Part shown: positions 40,705 through 48,693 of the stretch, one piece after another | How positions within the stretch are numbered: the stretch's first letter is position 1 | How the letters are laid out: each line of letters opens with the position of its first letter | The notes under the pieces: model-generated | Told to the model about the DNA's origin: nothing | The model's database searches: none | The model's input: the letters and a program-made list of their open reading frames with translations, nothing else | NCBI GenBank assembly: GCA_031292015.1 | Contig: JARLHY010000015.1 | Location: 1 to 49,076, forward strand | Source: Negativicutes bacterium | Lineage (GTDB): Bacteria; Bacillota_C; Negativicutes; Sporomusales_B; JARLHX01 | Direction of reading: 5' to 3' | Length of the DNA: 49,076 nt | Position numbers and translations under genes: made by a program

Positions 40705-41892
40705 TTACTCGGGTATTCTCCCGTAGTAGCAGCGGAGCGGATTGGCGGTTACGCCGAGCAGGCAGTAGTTGCAGTTTAGGCAGCGGGACGCCTCCTGGCG
40801 GCCTGTTTTCAGTTTGTCGACAAGATCCGGCTCAAGGATAAAGGGGCGGCACAGCGAGACATAGTCGGCCTTTTGCCGGCCGATGATGTCACTGATGGTG
40901 CTGAGATTCCGTATTCCGCCCACTACGATCACCGGGATATCGATATGGGCCTTGATGATTGCCGCAGCTTCAATGTTGTAGTTTTCGGTTTCGCGGTGGG
41001 TCTTGAAGAGGTGGGGGATAAGCAGTGAAGCCAGCCGGCGTTTCAGCCAGGAGGCCTCTTTCAGGGTCGGCTCGAAGGCCAGTATGGCGTCGACAGGGAT
41101 TTGCGGCGTTCTTATGGCGGAAAACCAGTCTTCATTGCCGCAGGAAATTTCGATGGCGTCAAAAGACGCTTCCTGGAAAAGGGTGGCCAGGCGGACGGCT
41201 TCTTCCAGCCGAAGCCCGTTTCTTTCGAAATCATAGGCGCTGAATTTGACCATAATAGGATAGCTGCCGACGGTTTCCCGGGCCAGGGTGATGATTTCCC
41301 GGATCATCCGGAAGCGGTTTTCGGTGCTCCCGCCCCAGCGGTCGCTGCGCGTATTCAGGCGCGGCGATAAAAATGCGGACAGCAGGTAACCATGCGCCGC
41401 GTGGAGCTGTACCCCGTCAAAGCCGCTGCGCCTGGCCCGGTCGACGGCCTGGGCAAAGTTCAGGATGATCGCCCTGATGTCGGTTTCGGTCAGCTGCGCG
41501 GCCGGGCTGACGGCGCCTTTGTAATGATGTTTTGACGGGGCTTTGGTCGGCGAACCGGTGACGGTTGGATCGGTTCTGCCCCCGCCGTGAGCCAGCTGCA
41601 AGAAGAGCGGAGTGCCGTACGGTTTAAGCGCCGCCGTTATTTGCGAAAAGTCGGGGATCGCGTCGTCGTCATCGATCATCAGCATATTGGGCCAGGCTTT
41701 GCCGGACCGACACACTCCGGTATAGCCGGTGATGATTGCGCCTACGCCGCCTTGGGCGAGCCGCACATACCGGTCCTTCAGCTCATCCAGCCGAAACCCG
41801 CGGCTTTGGCCAACTCCTTCGTGGGTCGCCGAGCGGAAAATCCGGTTTTTCAGCTTGACCCCGGCCAGTGATGATGGCTCGAAGACCTCCAT
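40705..41892 (-). CDS. Old-yellow-enzyme family NADH:flavin oxidoreductase, possible 4Fe-4S member
   Basis: A 395-residue FMN TIM barrel. KLKNRIFRSATHEGVGQSRG at the N-terminus, GFDGVQLHAAHGYLLSAFLS with the HxxH region, RLNTRSDRWGGSTENRFRMI, and VIVVGGIRNLSTISDIIG are typical of the enoate/2,4-dienoyl reductase branch. The C-terminus has CLNCNYCLLGVTANPLRC, a CX2CX2CX10C pattern like the 4Fe-4S motif of clostridial 2,4-dienoyl-CoA reductases. The usual second (NADPH-binding) domain is absent. ATG 41892 follows GAGGAGGGG. The substrate is unknown. Confidence 0.88.
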   Translation of the reverse strand: MEVFEPSSLAGVKLKNRIFRSATHEGVGQSRGFRLDELKDRYVRLAQGGVGAIITGYTGVCRSGKAWPNMLMIDDDDAIPDFSQITAALKPYGTPLFLQLAHGGGRTDPTVTGSPTKAPSKHHYKGAVSPAAQLTETDIRAIILNFAQAVDRARRSGFDGVQLHAAHGYLLSAFLSPRLNTRSDRWGGSTENRFRMIREIITLARETVGSYPIMVKFSAYDFERNGLRLEEAVRLATLFQEASFDAIEISCGNEDWFSAIRTPQIPVDAILAFEPTLKEASWLKRRLASLLIPHLFKTHRETENYNIEAAAIIKAHIDIPVIVVGGIRNLSTISDIIGRQKADYVSLCRPFILEPDLVDKLKTGRQEASRCLNCNYCLLGVTANPLRCYYGRIPE

Positions 41893-42130
41893 GGTTTCCC
41901 CTCCTCTTTGCGCCTTTCACGGCCATAGCAATCCTGTCGATACCATCGTAATGAGAAATCTGTCCTTTGTCAAAATCTTGTTGACCCGTTAACGCCAACG
42001 GCAAAAGGAACCGCCAAGTTTTCTCTGTCAAGCAGGGATAAATTGGAATCGGTTTGCAGGAATCTGGGATTATGTGGCGAAGAATAAAATATTGATCAAA
42101 TTGATGTAGAATTTTGGCAGGAGGTAATGT

Positions 42131-42583
42131 ATGCACTTCTTAGCATTACTGCTGGGCGGACTTGCGGTCAGGCAGATGACCGATTATCCTTCGGAAATTC
42201 GCAACCTGAAAAGCCAGCTTCCTGACAGCGATCGTGACGCGGTTCTGGGCCAGTACAAAAAACTGCCGAACGGCGCCAAAGCCAGCTTCAAAGAAGCTCT
42301 TCGCAACGCGGACGTGACGGCGGCCAGCCAAATTCTTGGCCAGGATCTGTCGAAATATCATCTGGTGCTGAAAAAAGCCGGTGAAACCGATAGTGATGGT
42401 GCCACCTTACCACAGGCTCAGAGCAATATCATTGACAGGGTTAACAAGATTTTGGCGGTGCCGACCAGTATCGATCCTGATCTGTATGCCGAGGCGGCCA
42501 AGCGATACGCCGAGGCGGTGCCGGCCAACAGCAATATGTCGATTGGCGACAAGACCAAACGGTTGCTCGAAGTTTCAGGCTGA
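42131..42583 (+). CDS. Hypothetical protein, 150 residues
   Basis: I do not recognise the family. The first 15 residues (MHFLALLLGGLAVRQ) are weakly hydrophobic and might be a membrane-targeting stretch. The rest is alpha-helical by composition, with TDYPSEIRNLKSQLPDSDRD and DPDLYAEAAKRYAEAVPANS as regular helix-like segments, and has no cysteines. ATG 42131 follows CAGGAGG and the gene has its own terminator, so it is a real gene. It is flanked by divergent and convergent neighbours, which give no functional clue. Confidence 0.75.
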   Translation: MHFLALLLGGLAVRQMTDYPSEIRNLKSQLPDSDRDAVLGQYKKLPNGAKASFKEALRNADVTAASQILGQDLSKYHLVLKKAGETDSDGATLPQAQSNIIDRVNKILAVPTSIDPDLYAEAAKRYAEAVPANSNMSIGDKTKRLLEVSG

Positions 42584-42584
42584 G

Positions 42585-42617
42585 AAAAAAAGTGCTCTTT
42601 AGTGAGCACTTTTTTTG
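42585..42617 (+). terminator. Terminator of the hypothetical gene
   Basis: AGTGCTC/GAGCACT stem extended by A-T pairs, seven T after it. Confidence 0.92.
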
Positions 42618-42677
42618 GTCGAGCTAAAAAACTGTGGTTAGAGCTTCCGGACGCGGAAGGACAGCTTACCTGAGTAG

Positions 42678-42708
42678 AAAAGGCTTGGCGCGGGGGCCGA
42701 GTCTTTTT
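42678..42708 (-). terminator. Terminator of the LUD-domain gene
   Basis: Stem AAGGCTTGGC/GGCCGAGTCTT with two G-T pairs and T-rich flanks on both sides. It lies seven bases downstream of the minus-strand stop codon. Confidence 0.7.
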
Positions 42709-42714
42709 CGCGCC

Positions 42715-43362
42715 CTAAAAGCCGAGGGATTCGCCGACAATGATGATATGATATTCGCCGATGCCGGCCGGTTTTTTGCGCAGGATGGTGGTTATATTGC
42801 AGATCCGGGTCGGTCCCTGGCAGTCCATGCAGATACCGGTTTTGGTGCAGGGATTGGGCCTGTTGAGGCGCTTGTTGTTGATGGGGGCCGCGTAGAGCTG
42901 GATGCGCTGTTCGGCTTCAGGCACGTCGCGGGTGATTTTATTGATGCCGGCGATGATGATTACTTTTTTCGGTCCGAAGATCATGGCTGCGACACGGTTG
43001 CCGGCGCCGTCGACGTTGACCAGCTGACCATCCAGGGTGACGGCGTTGCTGCCTGAGAGGAAGACGTCACAGCCCAGTTGCTTGTGGCGATAATCGTTGA
43101 CCTGTTCGGGGGTAAGGCCCGGTTTGTTGTGATTGTAAACGGTGTGGCCGCGTTTTTCCAGCAGATCGGCGAGGGAGAGGTCTTCAATGTTGGTCCATGA
43201 GCCGCCCATGCCGACGGTAGCGTCAGCCGGGATGAGGGCGAGAACCTTTTCCACTGCCTCTTGGCAGGTTTTGGCGTAGGTGGCCTGGAAGTTGTTTTTG
43301 TTCAGCGCTTCGACCGTCTTGGCGCCCAGGGTGTCGTTGTGCCAGCTTTGGAATTCATTCAT
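42715..43362 (-). CDS. LUD-domain protein (LutC-like)
   Basis: A 215-residue protein of the lactate-utilisation LUD family. Conserved blocks are VGMGGSWTNIEDLSLADLLE, CDVFLSGSNAVTLDGQLVNV, DGAGNRVAAMIFGPKKVIII and PCTKTGICMDCQGPTRICN, the last with four cysteines and typical of stand-alone members. LutA and LutB partners are not present, so a role in lactate oxidation cannot be assumed. ATG 43362 has GAAGGAGGC upstream. Confidence 0.9.
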   Translation of the reverse strand: MNEFQSWHNDTLGAKTVEALNKNNFQATYAKTCQEAVEKVLALIPADATVGMGGSWTNIEDLSLADLLEKRGHTVYNHNKPGLTPEQVNDYRHKQLGCDVFLSGSNAVTLDGQLVNVDGAGNRVAAMIFGPKKVIIIAGINKITRDVPEAEQRIQLYAAPINNKRLNRPNPCTKTGICMDCQGPTRICNITTILRKKPAGIGEYHIIIVGESLGF

Positions 43363-43439
43363 CGTTGTTGCCTCCTTCGGGAAATATATAGTAATTAATC
43401 TTCGACGTTGCCAGAAATTACCCTTTCGAGGTGAAACAG

Positions 43440-44444
43440 ATGCCGCTAAAACGGATAAAAATTATTTTGATGATGTTCGCGGCGATCATGATCATCGGTA
43501 TCATCGGCCTGATGCAGCTGGAGCGGCTGTCGCTGCTTGACGCCGTATACCTGACGGTGGAGACGCTGTCCACAGTCGGTTACGGCGACATCGTGCCGGT
43601 GACGCCGGCCGGCAAGGTCTTCATCATCGGTCTGATGATCATTGGGGTGGGTACGACTTATTATGCACTGAGCCTGTTTGTCGGCCTGGCAGTCGAGGGA
43701 CAGCTGAAGAATTTGTTGGGGAGGCGGGGCATGGATCGGATGATTGCGGCGATGAAAAACCATATTATTGTCTGCGGCGCCGGCAGGGTCGGTTCCAATG
43801 TAGTGGAGCGTCTGCTGCATGAAGGCGAACTGTTCGTGGTGGTGGAGAGTAACCAGGCAACCTATGAGCAGCTCTTGGAACGCAAGGTACCGGTCATTCA
43901 CGGCGATTCGACCCAGGATGAGGTGCTGCAGGCCGCCGGGGTGGCGCAGGCCAAGGGTGTGATCAGCACCCTGTCCCACGATGCTGACAACGTATATGTC
44001 ACCTTGTCCGCCAAAAGCCTGAATCCGAATTTGATGATCGTGGCCCGGGCCGAACGGCCGGAGGCTGAGGAGAAGCTGCGCCGGGCAGGTGCCAGCACAG
44101 TGATTTTCCCTTCGGTGATGGGTGGGCGGCAGATGGTGTCAGCGATGACCAGACCGGTTATCATGGATTTTGTGGAGAATGTGTTTTATAATCAGGAACT
44201 GCACCTGGATATCGCCGAAATCGCGGTGGCGGACGGTTCGCCGCTGGCGGGGCTGAGCCTGGCGGCAAGCGGCATCAAGGACAAGCACAATTCCATCGTG
44301 GTGGCGATCAAGCGGGGGGCAAAGCTGATGACCAGCCCCGGCGCCGAAGCGGTAATCGCCGGCGGCGACATTATGATCGTTCTCGGCCACCGGGATTCGC
44401 TGGCGGCGCTTGTGGATCAGGCGGCGGTGACGGTGCGGGAATAG
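43440..44444 (+). CDS. Potassium channel protein with RCK (TrkA-N/TrkA-C) domains
   Basis: A 334-residue ion channel subunit. Two membrane helices surround the K+ selectivity filter TVGYGD (ETLSTVGYGDIVPVTPAG). A cytosolic TrkA-N domain follows (HIIVCGAGRVGSNVVERLLH with the Rossmann GxGxxG) and then TrkA-C (LDIAEIAVADGSPLAGLSLA). It belongs to the MthK/Kch type of ligand-gated channels. ATG 43440 follows GAGGTG and is preferred over GTG 43431, which overlaps that site. Repeat copy G begins 13 bases after the stop codon. Confidence 0.94.
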   Translation: MPLKRIKIILMMFAAIMIIGIIGLMQLERLSLLDAVYLTVETLSTVGYGDIVPVTPAGKVFIIGLMIIGVGTTYYALSLFVGLAVEGQLKNLLGRRGMDRMIAAMKNHIIVCGAGRVGSNVVERLLHEGELFVVVESNQATYEQLLERKVPVIHGDSTQDEVLQAAGVAQAKGVISTLSHDADNVYVTLSAKSLNPNLMIVARAERPEAEEKLRRAGASTVIFPSVMGGRQMVSAMTRPVIMDFVENVFYNQELHLDIAEIAVADGSPLAGLSLAASGIKDKHNSIVVAIKRGAKLMTSPGAEAVIAGGDIMIVLGHRDSLAALVDQAAVTVRE

Positions 44445-44456
44445 GCCTTCAGCGCC

Positions 44457-44515
44457 AGACTGTTGAAAAAGGCCAATCTGCGTCGTTGCCGCATCTCGAC
44501 CTTTTTGAACAGTCT
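44457..44515. repeat. Dispersed repeat, copy G (subfamily II, short form)
   Basis: A 59-bp element from AGACTGTTGAAAAAGGCC to GACCTTTTTGAACAGTCT. The two arms pair almost perfectly. Compared with copy E, GGCTG/CAGCC has become GACTG/CAGTC: a compensated change. It lacks the 245-bp interior of E. Confidence 0.85.
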
Positions 44516-44532
44516 GGGGATTGTTTAAACAC

Positions 44533-44569
44533 TAAAAGGGCTCATCCTGGTTCAGGATGAGCCCTTTAG
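44533..44569. terminator. Bidirectional terminator
   Basis: AAAGGGCTCATCCTG/CAGGATGAGCCCTTT, 15 bp perfect, loop GTT; separates the convergent channel and MFS genes. Confidence 0.92.
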
Positions 44570-44593
44570 CTTTGCGTGCAGGCGTGGTGGGGT

Positions 44594-45787
44594 TTAAGCG
44601 GGGGCGTTGTCGCGGCGGAAGAGCTTGCCTGGCAGGAAGAAGGCCAGGACGACGGCGCCGAGCGGCATCATGGCGATGACGCTGAAGACACTGGGAACGC
44701 CGAACCCGTCGGCCACGAAGCCCAAAAGTGTGGCGCCGACGCCGCCCATGCCAATGGAAAAGCCGATGGTGAGGCTTGCGGCCGAGGCTTCATAGCCTGG
44801 CATCATTTCCTGGGCCAGCACGGTGGTGGTGGAAAAGGAGGCGATGAATGTCATACCGGTAATGGCAACAAGGACGAGGGTCCACAGGCCGGAGGTGAAC
44901 TGAAACAAGCAAAGCAGCGGAAAGGACAGGAGCATCGAGCCCATGATGACCGTCTTGCGGCCCAGTATGTCGCTCAGGGTCCCGCCGATGAAGGTTCCGA
45001 CCACCCCGCTCAGCAGGAAGGTGGACAGCAGGTAGCCGGCGTAAAGATGACTGCCGCCGAGGTAATCGGCGTAATACAGGGGGATGTAGGTGGTCAGCCC
45101 GGCGGCGATGCTGGAGCGGAGGAAGATGACGACCAGCAGGATGGTGATCAGGGCATAAGGCAGGGGCATCTTAGCGGCCGATTTTGCGCCGGCGGCGGCG
45201 CGGGTTTGCGGTTTGGGCGAAATTTGCCCGAGATTCAGCCACAGCAGCACCGCCAGGACGGCGGCCGGAATGCAGAAATAAATCGTGTTGCTCAGGACTC
45301 CCGGCAGGGTCAACAGAGCGGTCATGAAGATCGAGCCGCAGGCGTTGCCGAAATTGCCGCCCACCGAAAAGACTGCCATACTGCGGCCCCGCAGGGCGAC
45401 AGGGCTTACCGAGTGGGCCCCCTTGGAGCCCTGGGGATGGAATGCGGCGATCCCGAGGCCAGTGAAGATGACGATCAAAAGGAGCAGTTCGTAGGATGGG
45501 GCAAAGCCGGTGGCAGCCATGCCCAGACCGGAAATCATAAGGCCGACAGGCACCAGCCAGGGCAACGACAGGCGGTCGGTCAGATAGCCGAAAATTGGCT
45601 GAATCACCGATGACGTGAAGTTCTGAGCCAGCACGATAACGCCGATCTGGGCGTAGCTGAGACCGAACGCGGTCTTGAACAGCGGCAAAAGGATCGGCAG
45701 GGCGCCCTGGCTGAGATCGGTGATCATATGACTGAGCGCCAGCAGCACCAGCGGCTTGCTCATAAAAGACTGTTTTGGTTCCGACAT
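44594..45787 (-). CDS. MFS exporter, fosmidomycin-resistance (Fsr) type
   Basis: A 397-residue, twelve-helix major-facilitator protein. The Fsr-like N-terminus is LVLLALSHMITDLSQGALPI, then LLPLFKTAFGLSYAQIGVIV, QPIFGYLTDRL and FTGLGIAAFHPQGSKGAHSV, and the inter-helix GTLSDILGRKTVIM has the MFS A-type motif. Members export sugars, fosmidomycin and similar drugs; the natural substrate is unknown. ATG 45787 follows GGGGGAGGAA. Confidence 0.9.
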   Translation of the reverse strand: MSEPKQSFMSKPLVLLALSHMITDLSQGALPILLPLFKTAFGLSYAQIGVIVLAQNFTSSVIQPIFGYLTDRLSLPWLVPVGLMISGLGMAATGFAPSYELLLLIVIFTGLGIAAFHPQGSKGAHSVSPVALRGRSMAVFSVGGNFGNACGSIFMTALLTLPGVLSNTIYFCIPAAVLAVLLWLNLGQISPKPQTRAAAGAKSAAKMPLPYALITILLVVIFLRSSIAAGLTTYIPLYYADYLGGSHLYAGYLLSTFLLSGVVGTFIGGTLSDILGRKTVIMGSMLLSFPLLCLFQFTSGLWTLVLVAITGMTFIASFSTTTVLAQEMMPGYEASAASLTIGFSIGMGGVGATLLGFVADGFGVPSVFSVIAMMPLGAVVLAFFLPGKLFRRDNAPA

Positions 45788-45912
45788 GATGAATTTATTC
45801 CTCCCCCAAAGACGATAGTCTTACTATACTATAGAATATTTGCCTTGTCAGCCCGGTTTTCCATAGATGGAATTATCAACCAGCTCATAAAACCATGTTT
45901 TAAAAATAATTA

Positions 45913-45941
45913 TTGCAATTATCTGCGAATTCTGATAAAAT
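45913..45941 (+). promoter_or_regulatory. Promoter for the 31-residue peptide gene
   Basis: TTGCAA, 17-bp spacer, TAAAAT, 31 bases before the start codon. Confidence 0.6.
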
Positions 45942-45972
45942 CAAAATCACCAAGATAAAAGGTGGCTGGATT

Positions 45973-46068
45973 ATGAACGTGACCTGGGATGATGTTGGGA
46001 GGCTGTTGGTTCAAAGCGTCGGAACCGCCGTGATATTGACGGCGGCGATGCTGACTTTCCTCGGTTAG
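45973..46068 (+). CDS. Small hydrophobic peptide, 31 residues
   Basis: ATG 45973 to TAG 46066-46068. The product starts MNVTWDDVGRLLVQ and its C-terminal half, SVGTAVILTAAMLTFLG, is a single predicted membrane helix. It has a ribosome site (AAGGTGG at 8 bases), a good promoter and a small hairpin after the stop. The gene is short enough to be missed by usual annotation. Function unknown; it could be a small membrane regulator or a type I toxin-like peptide, for which no antisense RNA is evident. Confidence 0.55.
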   Translation: MNVTWDDVGRLLVQSVGTAVILTAAMLTFLG

Positions 46069-46083
46069 GCGGATTCATCTTCG

Positions 46084-46104
46084 AGCCACGCGATAAGCGT
46101 GGCT
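46084..46104 (+). terminator. Hairpin after the small peptide gene
   Basis: AGCCACGC/GCGTGGCT with loop GATAA; only a weak T-run (TAAATATT) follows. Confidence 0.5.
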
Positions 46105-46180
46105 TAAATATTGCCCTGAGGGCGGCGAAGGTGCTATAATCGAAGGGAAATAATCTGAGCTGGTGCCGGAGGGATAGACA

Positions 46181-46567
46181 ATGCTGCATCTTATCGGAGT
46201 GGCAATCGCCGCTTTTGCCGCATACTGGGTTTATAGCGACGCCAAAGGCCGGGGCCATGGGACGCCCACGGCGCTGCTGTGGGCGCTGGGAACTTTGTTG
46301 CTGCTGATCATATTCCTGCCGTTGTACCTTATTGTTGGCAGACGGCAGATGCCGGCCCGTCCGGCCGAACCGACGATCGATATCGAAGGGGTACCGGTGG
46401 AGGAACTGATGAGCTGCCCGATGTGCGGCAGAAAAGTGAAGGAAGATTTCAAAGTGTGTCCGTACTGCGGCCATACCCTGAAACCCAAATGCGCAAAATG
46501 CGGTCAGGAACTGAACCGCGAGTGGCGGACCTGCCCCTCTTGCGATGCCCCGGCTGAGCCAAAGTAA
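46181..46567 (+). CDS. Membrane protein with C-terminal double zinc ribbon
   Basis: A 128-residue protein. The first 50 residues have two membrane helices (LIGVAIAAFAAYWVYSDAKG; ALLWALGTLLLLIIFLPLYL). After a proline-rich linker come zinc-ribbon cysteine pairs: CPMCGRKVKEDFKVCPYCGH, then CAKCGQELNREWRTCPSCDA. ATG 46181 follows GGAGGG. It is typical of small Firmicute membrane zinc-ribbon proteins of unknown role. Confidence 0.85.
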   Translation: MLHLIGVAIAAFAAYWVYSDAKGRGHGTPTALLWALGTLLLLIIFLPLYLIVGRRQMPARPAEPTIDIEGVPVEELMSCPMCGRKVKEDFKVCPYCGHTLKPKCAKCGQELNREWRTCPSCDAPAEPK

Positions 46568-46598
46568 AAACTTTACAAAAAAAGTTGACGATATTTAT

Positions 46599-46627
46599 TA
46601 GACACCGGGTCGCCGGTGTGTTATAAT
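46599..46627 (+). promoter_or_regulatory. tRNA-Arg promoter
   Basis: TAGACA, 17-bp spacer, TATAAT, 21 bases before tRNA-Arg. Confidence 0.7.
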
Positions 46628-46648
46628 ACTATCTGTGTCTAATATAAC

Positions 46649-46723
<75 letters not shown>

Positions 46724-46739
46724 GATTTTCCGATTCACC

Positions 46740-46763
46740 GCACGCCTGAAGCGTGCTTTTTTT
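46740..46763 (+). terminator. tRNA-Arg terminator
   Basis: GCACGC-CTGAA-GCGTGC followed by seven T. Confidence 0.92.
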
Positions 46764-46933
46764 GCATCACCTTCCATTTTCGCCAAGGGCTCGGCGCAAG
46801 CCGGGTTTTCTTATATTAAGGGAGACTGGAATACTTATCCTCGGATGTTTTAAAATGGAAGGTTGAGGGAATCCTGTTAGGGGATGTGCGCCGGGCGGCG
46901 GCCGCATCCATAAGTTTGACGGAAGGTGATGAC

Positions 46934-47359
46934 ATGCTGATAGCAGTGGTGGATGGAATGGGCGGCGGTCTGGGGGTGCAGCTTGTTGCCAATTTGACGG
47001 CGCAGCTCGGAGCCAGGGCGGAGGTCATTGCCCTTGGAACCAACGCTCTGGCGACCAACAATATGGTTCGCGCCGGGGCAGCCCGCGGGGCGACCGGCGA
47101 AAACGCGGTGCTGGTATCGCTGCCCAAAGCCGATGTGGTGGTGGGCCCGATCGGTATCGTTATCGCCAACGCCATGATGGGCGAGATTACTCCGAAGATT
47201 GCCGAGGCTGTCGCCAGCTGCGACGCCCGCAAGGTGCTGCTGCCGGTCAGCCAGACCCATTTTGAGATTATCGGCCTGGAAAGCCGGCCGCTGGGTACGG
47301 TGATCAAGGAAGCGGTGGCCAGGATTGTAGAGATTGTGCGGGAGAAAGCGGGAAAATAG
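46934..47359 (+). CDS. DUF3842 family protein
   Basis: A 141-residue protein that is nearly all one DUF3842 domain: MLIAVVDGMGGGLGVQLVAN at the N-terminus, IALGTNALATNNMVRAGAAR, VVGPIGIVIANAMMGEITPK, and VLLPVSQTHFEIIGLESRPL. The glycine-rich start suggests a nucleotide- or phosphate-binding loop. The family is common in Clostridia and has no established function. ATG 46934 follows GGAAGGTGATG. The following thioesterase gene starts two bases after this stop, so they are co-transcribed. Confidence 0.9.
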   Translation: MLIAVVDGMGGGLGVQLVANLTAQLGARAEVIALGTNALATNNMVRAGAARGATGENAVLVSLPKADVVVGPIGIVIANAMMGEITPKIAEAVASCDARKVLLPVSQTHFEIIGLESRPLGTVIKEAVARIVEIVREKAGK

Positions 47360-47360
47360 C

Positions 47361-47777
47361 ATGGTAACGGTGAAAGATAAAGTGAGGTTCGTGGAAACCG
47401 ATATGATGGGGGTTGTCCATCATTCGAATTATTTCCGCTGGTTCGAGATGGGCCGGGTGGAATATCTGCGCAAGGCCGGGGTGCTTCTCCTGGAGCTGAT
47501 GGCGGCGGGGATCCTGTTCCCCATCAGCGACGTCGCCTGCAAGTACCGGGCCTCGGCCAGATTCGATGATTACATATTGATTGAAACCACTCTGACGGAG
47601 CTGAGCAAGGTCAAGATGGTATTCGGCTACCGGGTCCTGCGGGAATCGGACGGCCTGCTGCTGGCCACCGGCAGCACCCAGAACGCGTTCACCGACGAAC
47701 AGGGCAAGATCATCAGGCTGCCTGCGCCTTACTACGATAATCTGCGGGAGCTTTTTTTGCAGGAGACGGCCGGCTGA
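47361..47777 (+). CDS. Acyl-CoA thioesterase, 4HBT/YbgC-FadM type
   Basis: A 138-residue single hot-dog domain. RFVETDMMGVVHHSNYFRWF contains the catalytic Asp region (TDMMGVVHHSNY) of 4-hydroxybenzoyl-CoA thioesterase-type enzymes, followed by EMGRVEYLRKAGV and YRASARFDDYILIETTLTEL. It hydrolyses acyl-CoA; chain specificity cannot be predicted. ATG 47361 lies immediately after the DUF3842 stop codon, with GGGAGAAAGCGGG as ribosome site. Confidence 0.92.
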   Translation: MVTVKDKVRFVETDMMGVVHHSNYFRWFEMGRVEYLRKAGVLLLELMAAGILFPISDVACKYRASARFDDYILIETTLTELSKVKMVFGYRVLRESDGLLLATGSTQNAFTDEQGKIIRLPAPYYDNLRELFLQETAG

Positions 47778-47846
47778 GTCGCGACAGGAGGCTGTCGCAT
47801 AGAAAAACTGGCGCCAACAAACAATATCCTCGGGGGAGGTGGCGCC

Positions 47847-48659
47847 ATGGACAGCAAGGCAGCAATCGGCGTTTTCGATTCCGGCGTCGGCGGGCTAACG
47901 GTGGTCCGGGAACTGACCAGGCTTATGCCTGACGAGAACTACATATACTTCGGCGATACGGCCAGGGCGCCTTATGGCTCACGGCCGCCGGCCCAGATCC
48001 TGGACTTTATGCATCAAATCCTGCGGTTCTTTCTGTCCCGGCGGATCAAGCTGGCGGTGTACGCCTGCAACACCATGACTGCCCTGGGACTGGAGGCGGC
48101 CCGCCATTATTATCCGTTCCCGCTGGTGGGGATGAATACCGGGGTGCGAGCGGCCCTGAAGGCAACCCGCAACAAAAAGATCGGGGTGATTGCCACCCAG
48201 GCGACCATCGCCAGCGGCAAACACGGTAAAACCGTCAAGACGGTCGACCCCGGGGCCACACTTTACCCCCAGGCCTGCCCCAAGCTTGTCCCACTGATCG
48301 AGGGGGGAAGGCTGGAAGGGCCGCGGCTGGAGGAAGCTGTCGCTGAATATCTGACGCCGCTGAAAGAGGCGGAAGTCGATGCCCTGATTCTCGGCTGTAC
48401 GCATTATCCGCTGGTCAGCACAGCGATCGGAAGGTTCATGGGATCCAGGGTTGCCCTGATCGATCCGGCCAGCGAGACGGCGCTGGATGCGCGGAATCTG
48501 CTGGCCAAACACGGCGGCTTCGCTCCGGGCGGCCAAGGGAGCATCAGGCTTTGTTTTTCGGCCGATCTGGCCCGGGCCAGGCGGTTTGCCGCCAGCATCC
48601 TCGGCGAGGGGCCGGTGGAGTTTGAACAGATAGTTTTGCAGGATTACGCCGTTTCCTGA
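47847..48659 (+). CDS. murI: Glutamate racemase MurI
   Basis: A 270-residue enzyme making D-glutamate for peptidoglycan. IGVFDSGVGGLTVVRELTRL (substrate loop with Asp/Ser), DTARAPYGSRP, catalytic Cys74 in VYACNTMTAL and Cys184 in LILGCTHYPL are all present. ATG 47847 follows GGGGGAGGTGG. It fits an operon with the preceding thioesterase and possibly the following gene. Confidence 0.96.
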   Translation: MDSKAAIGVFDSGVGGLTVVRELTRLMPDENYIYFGDTARAPYGSRPPAQILDFMHQILRFFLSRRIKLAVYACNTMTALGLEAARHYYPFPLVGMNTGVRAALKATRNKKIGVIATQATIASGKHGKTVKTVDPGATLYPQACPKLVPLIEGGRLEGPRLEEAVAEYLTPLKEAEVDALILGCTHYPLVSTAIGRFMGSRVALIDPASETALDARNLLAKHGGFAPGGQGSIRLCFSADLARARRFAASILGEGPVEFEQIVLQDYAVS

Positions 48660-48693
48660 CGTATATTCTGTTTTAAGAGATGGAGGAGTTGGC

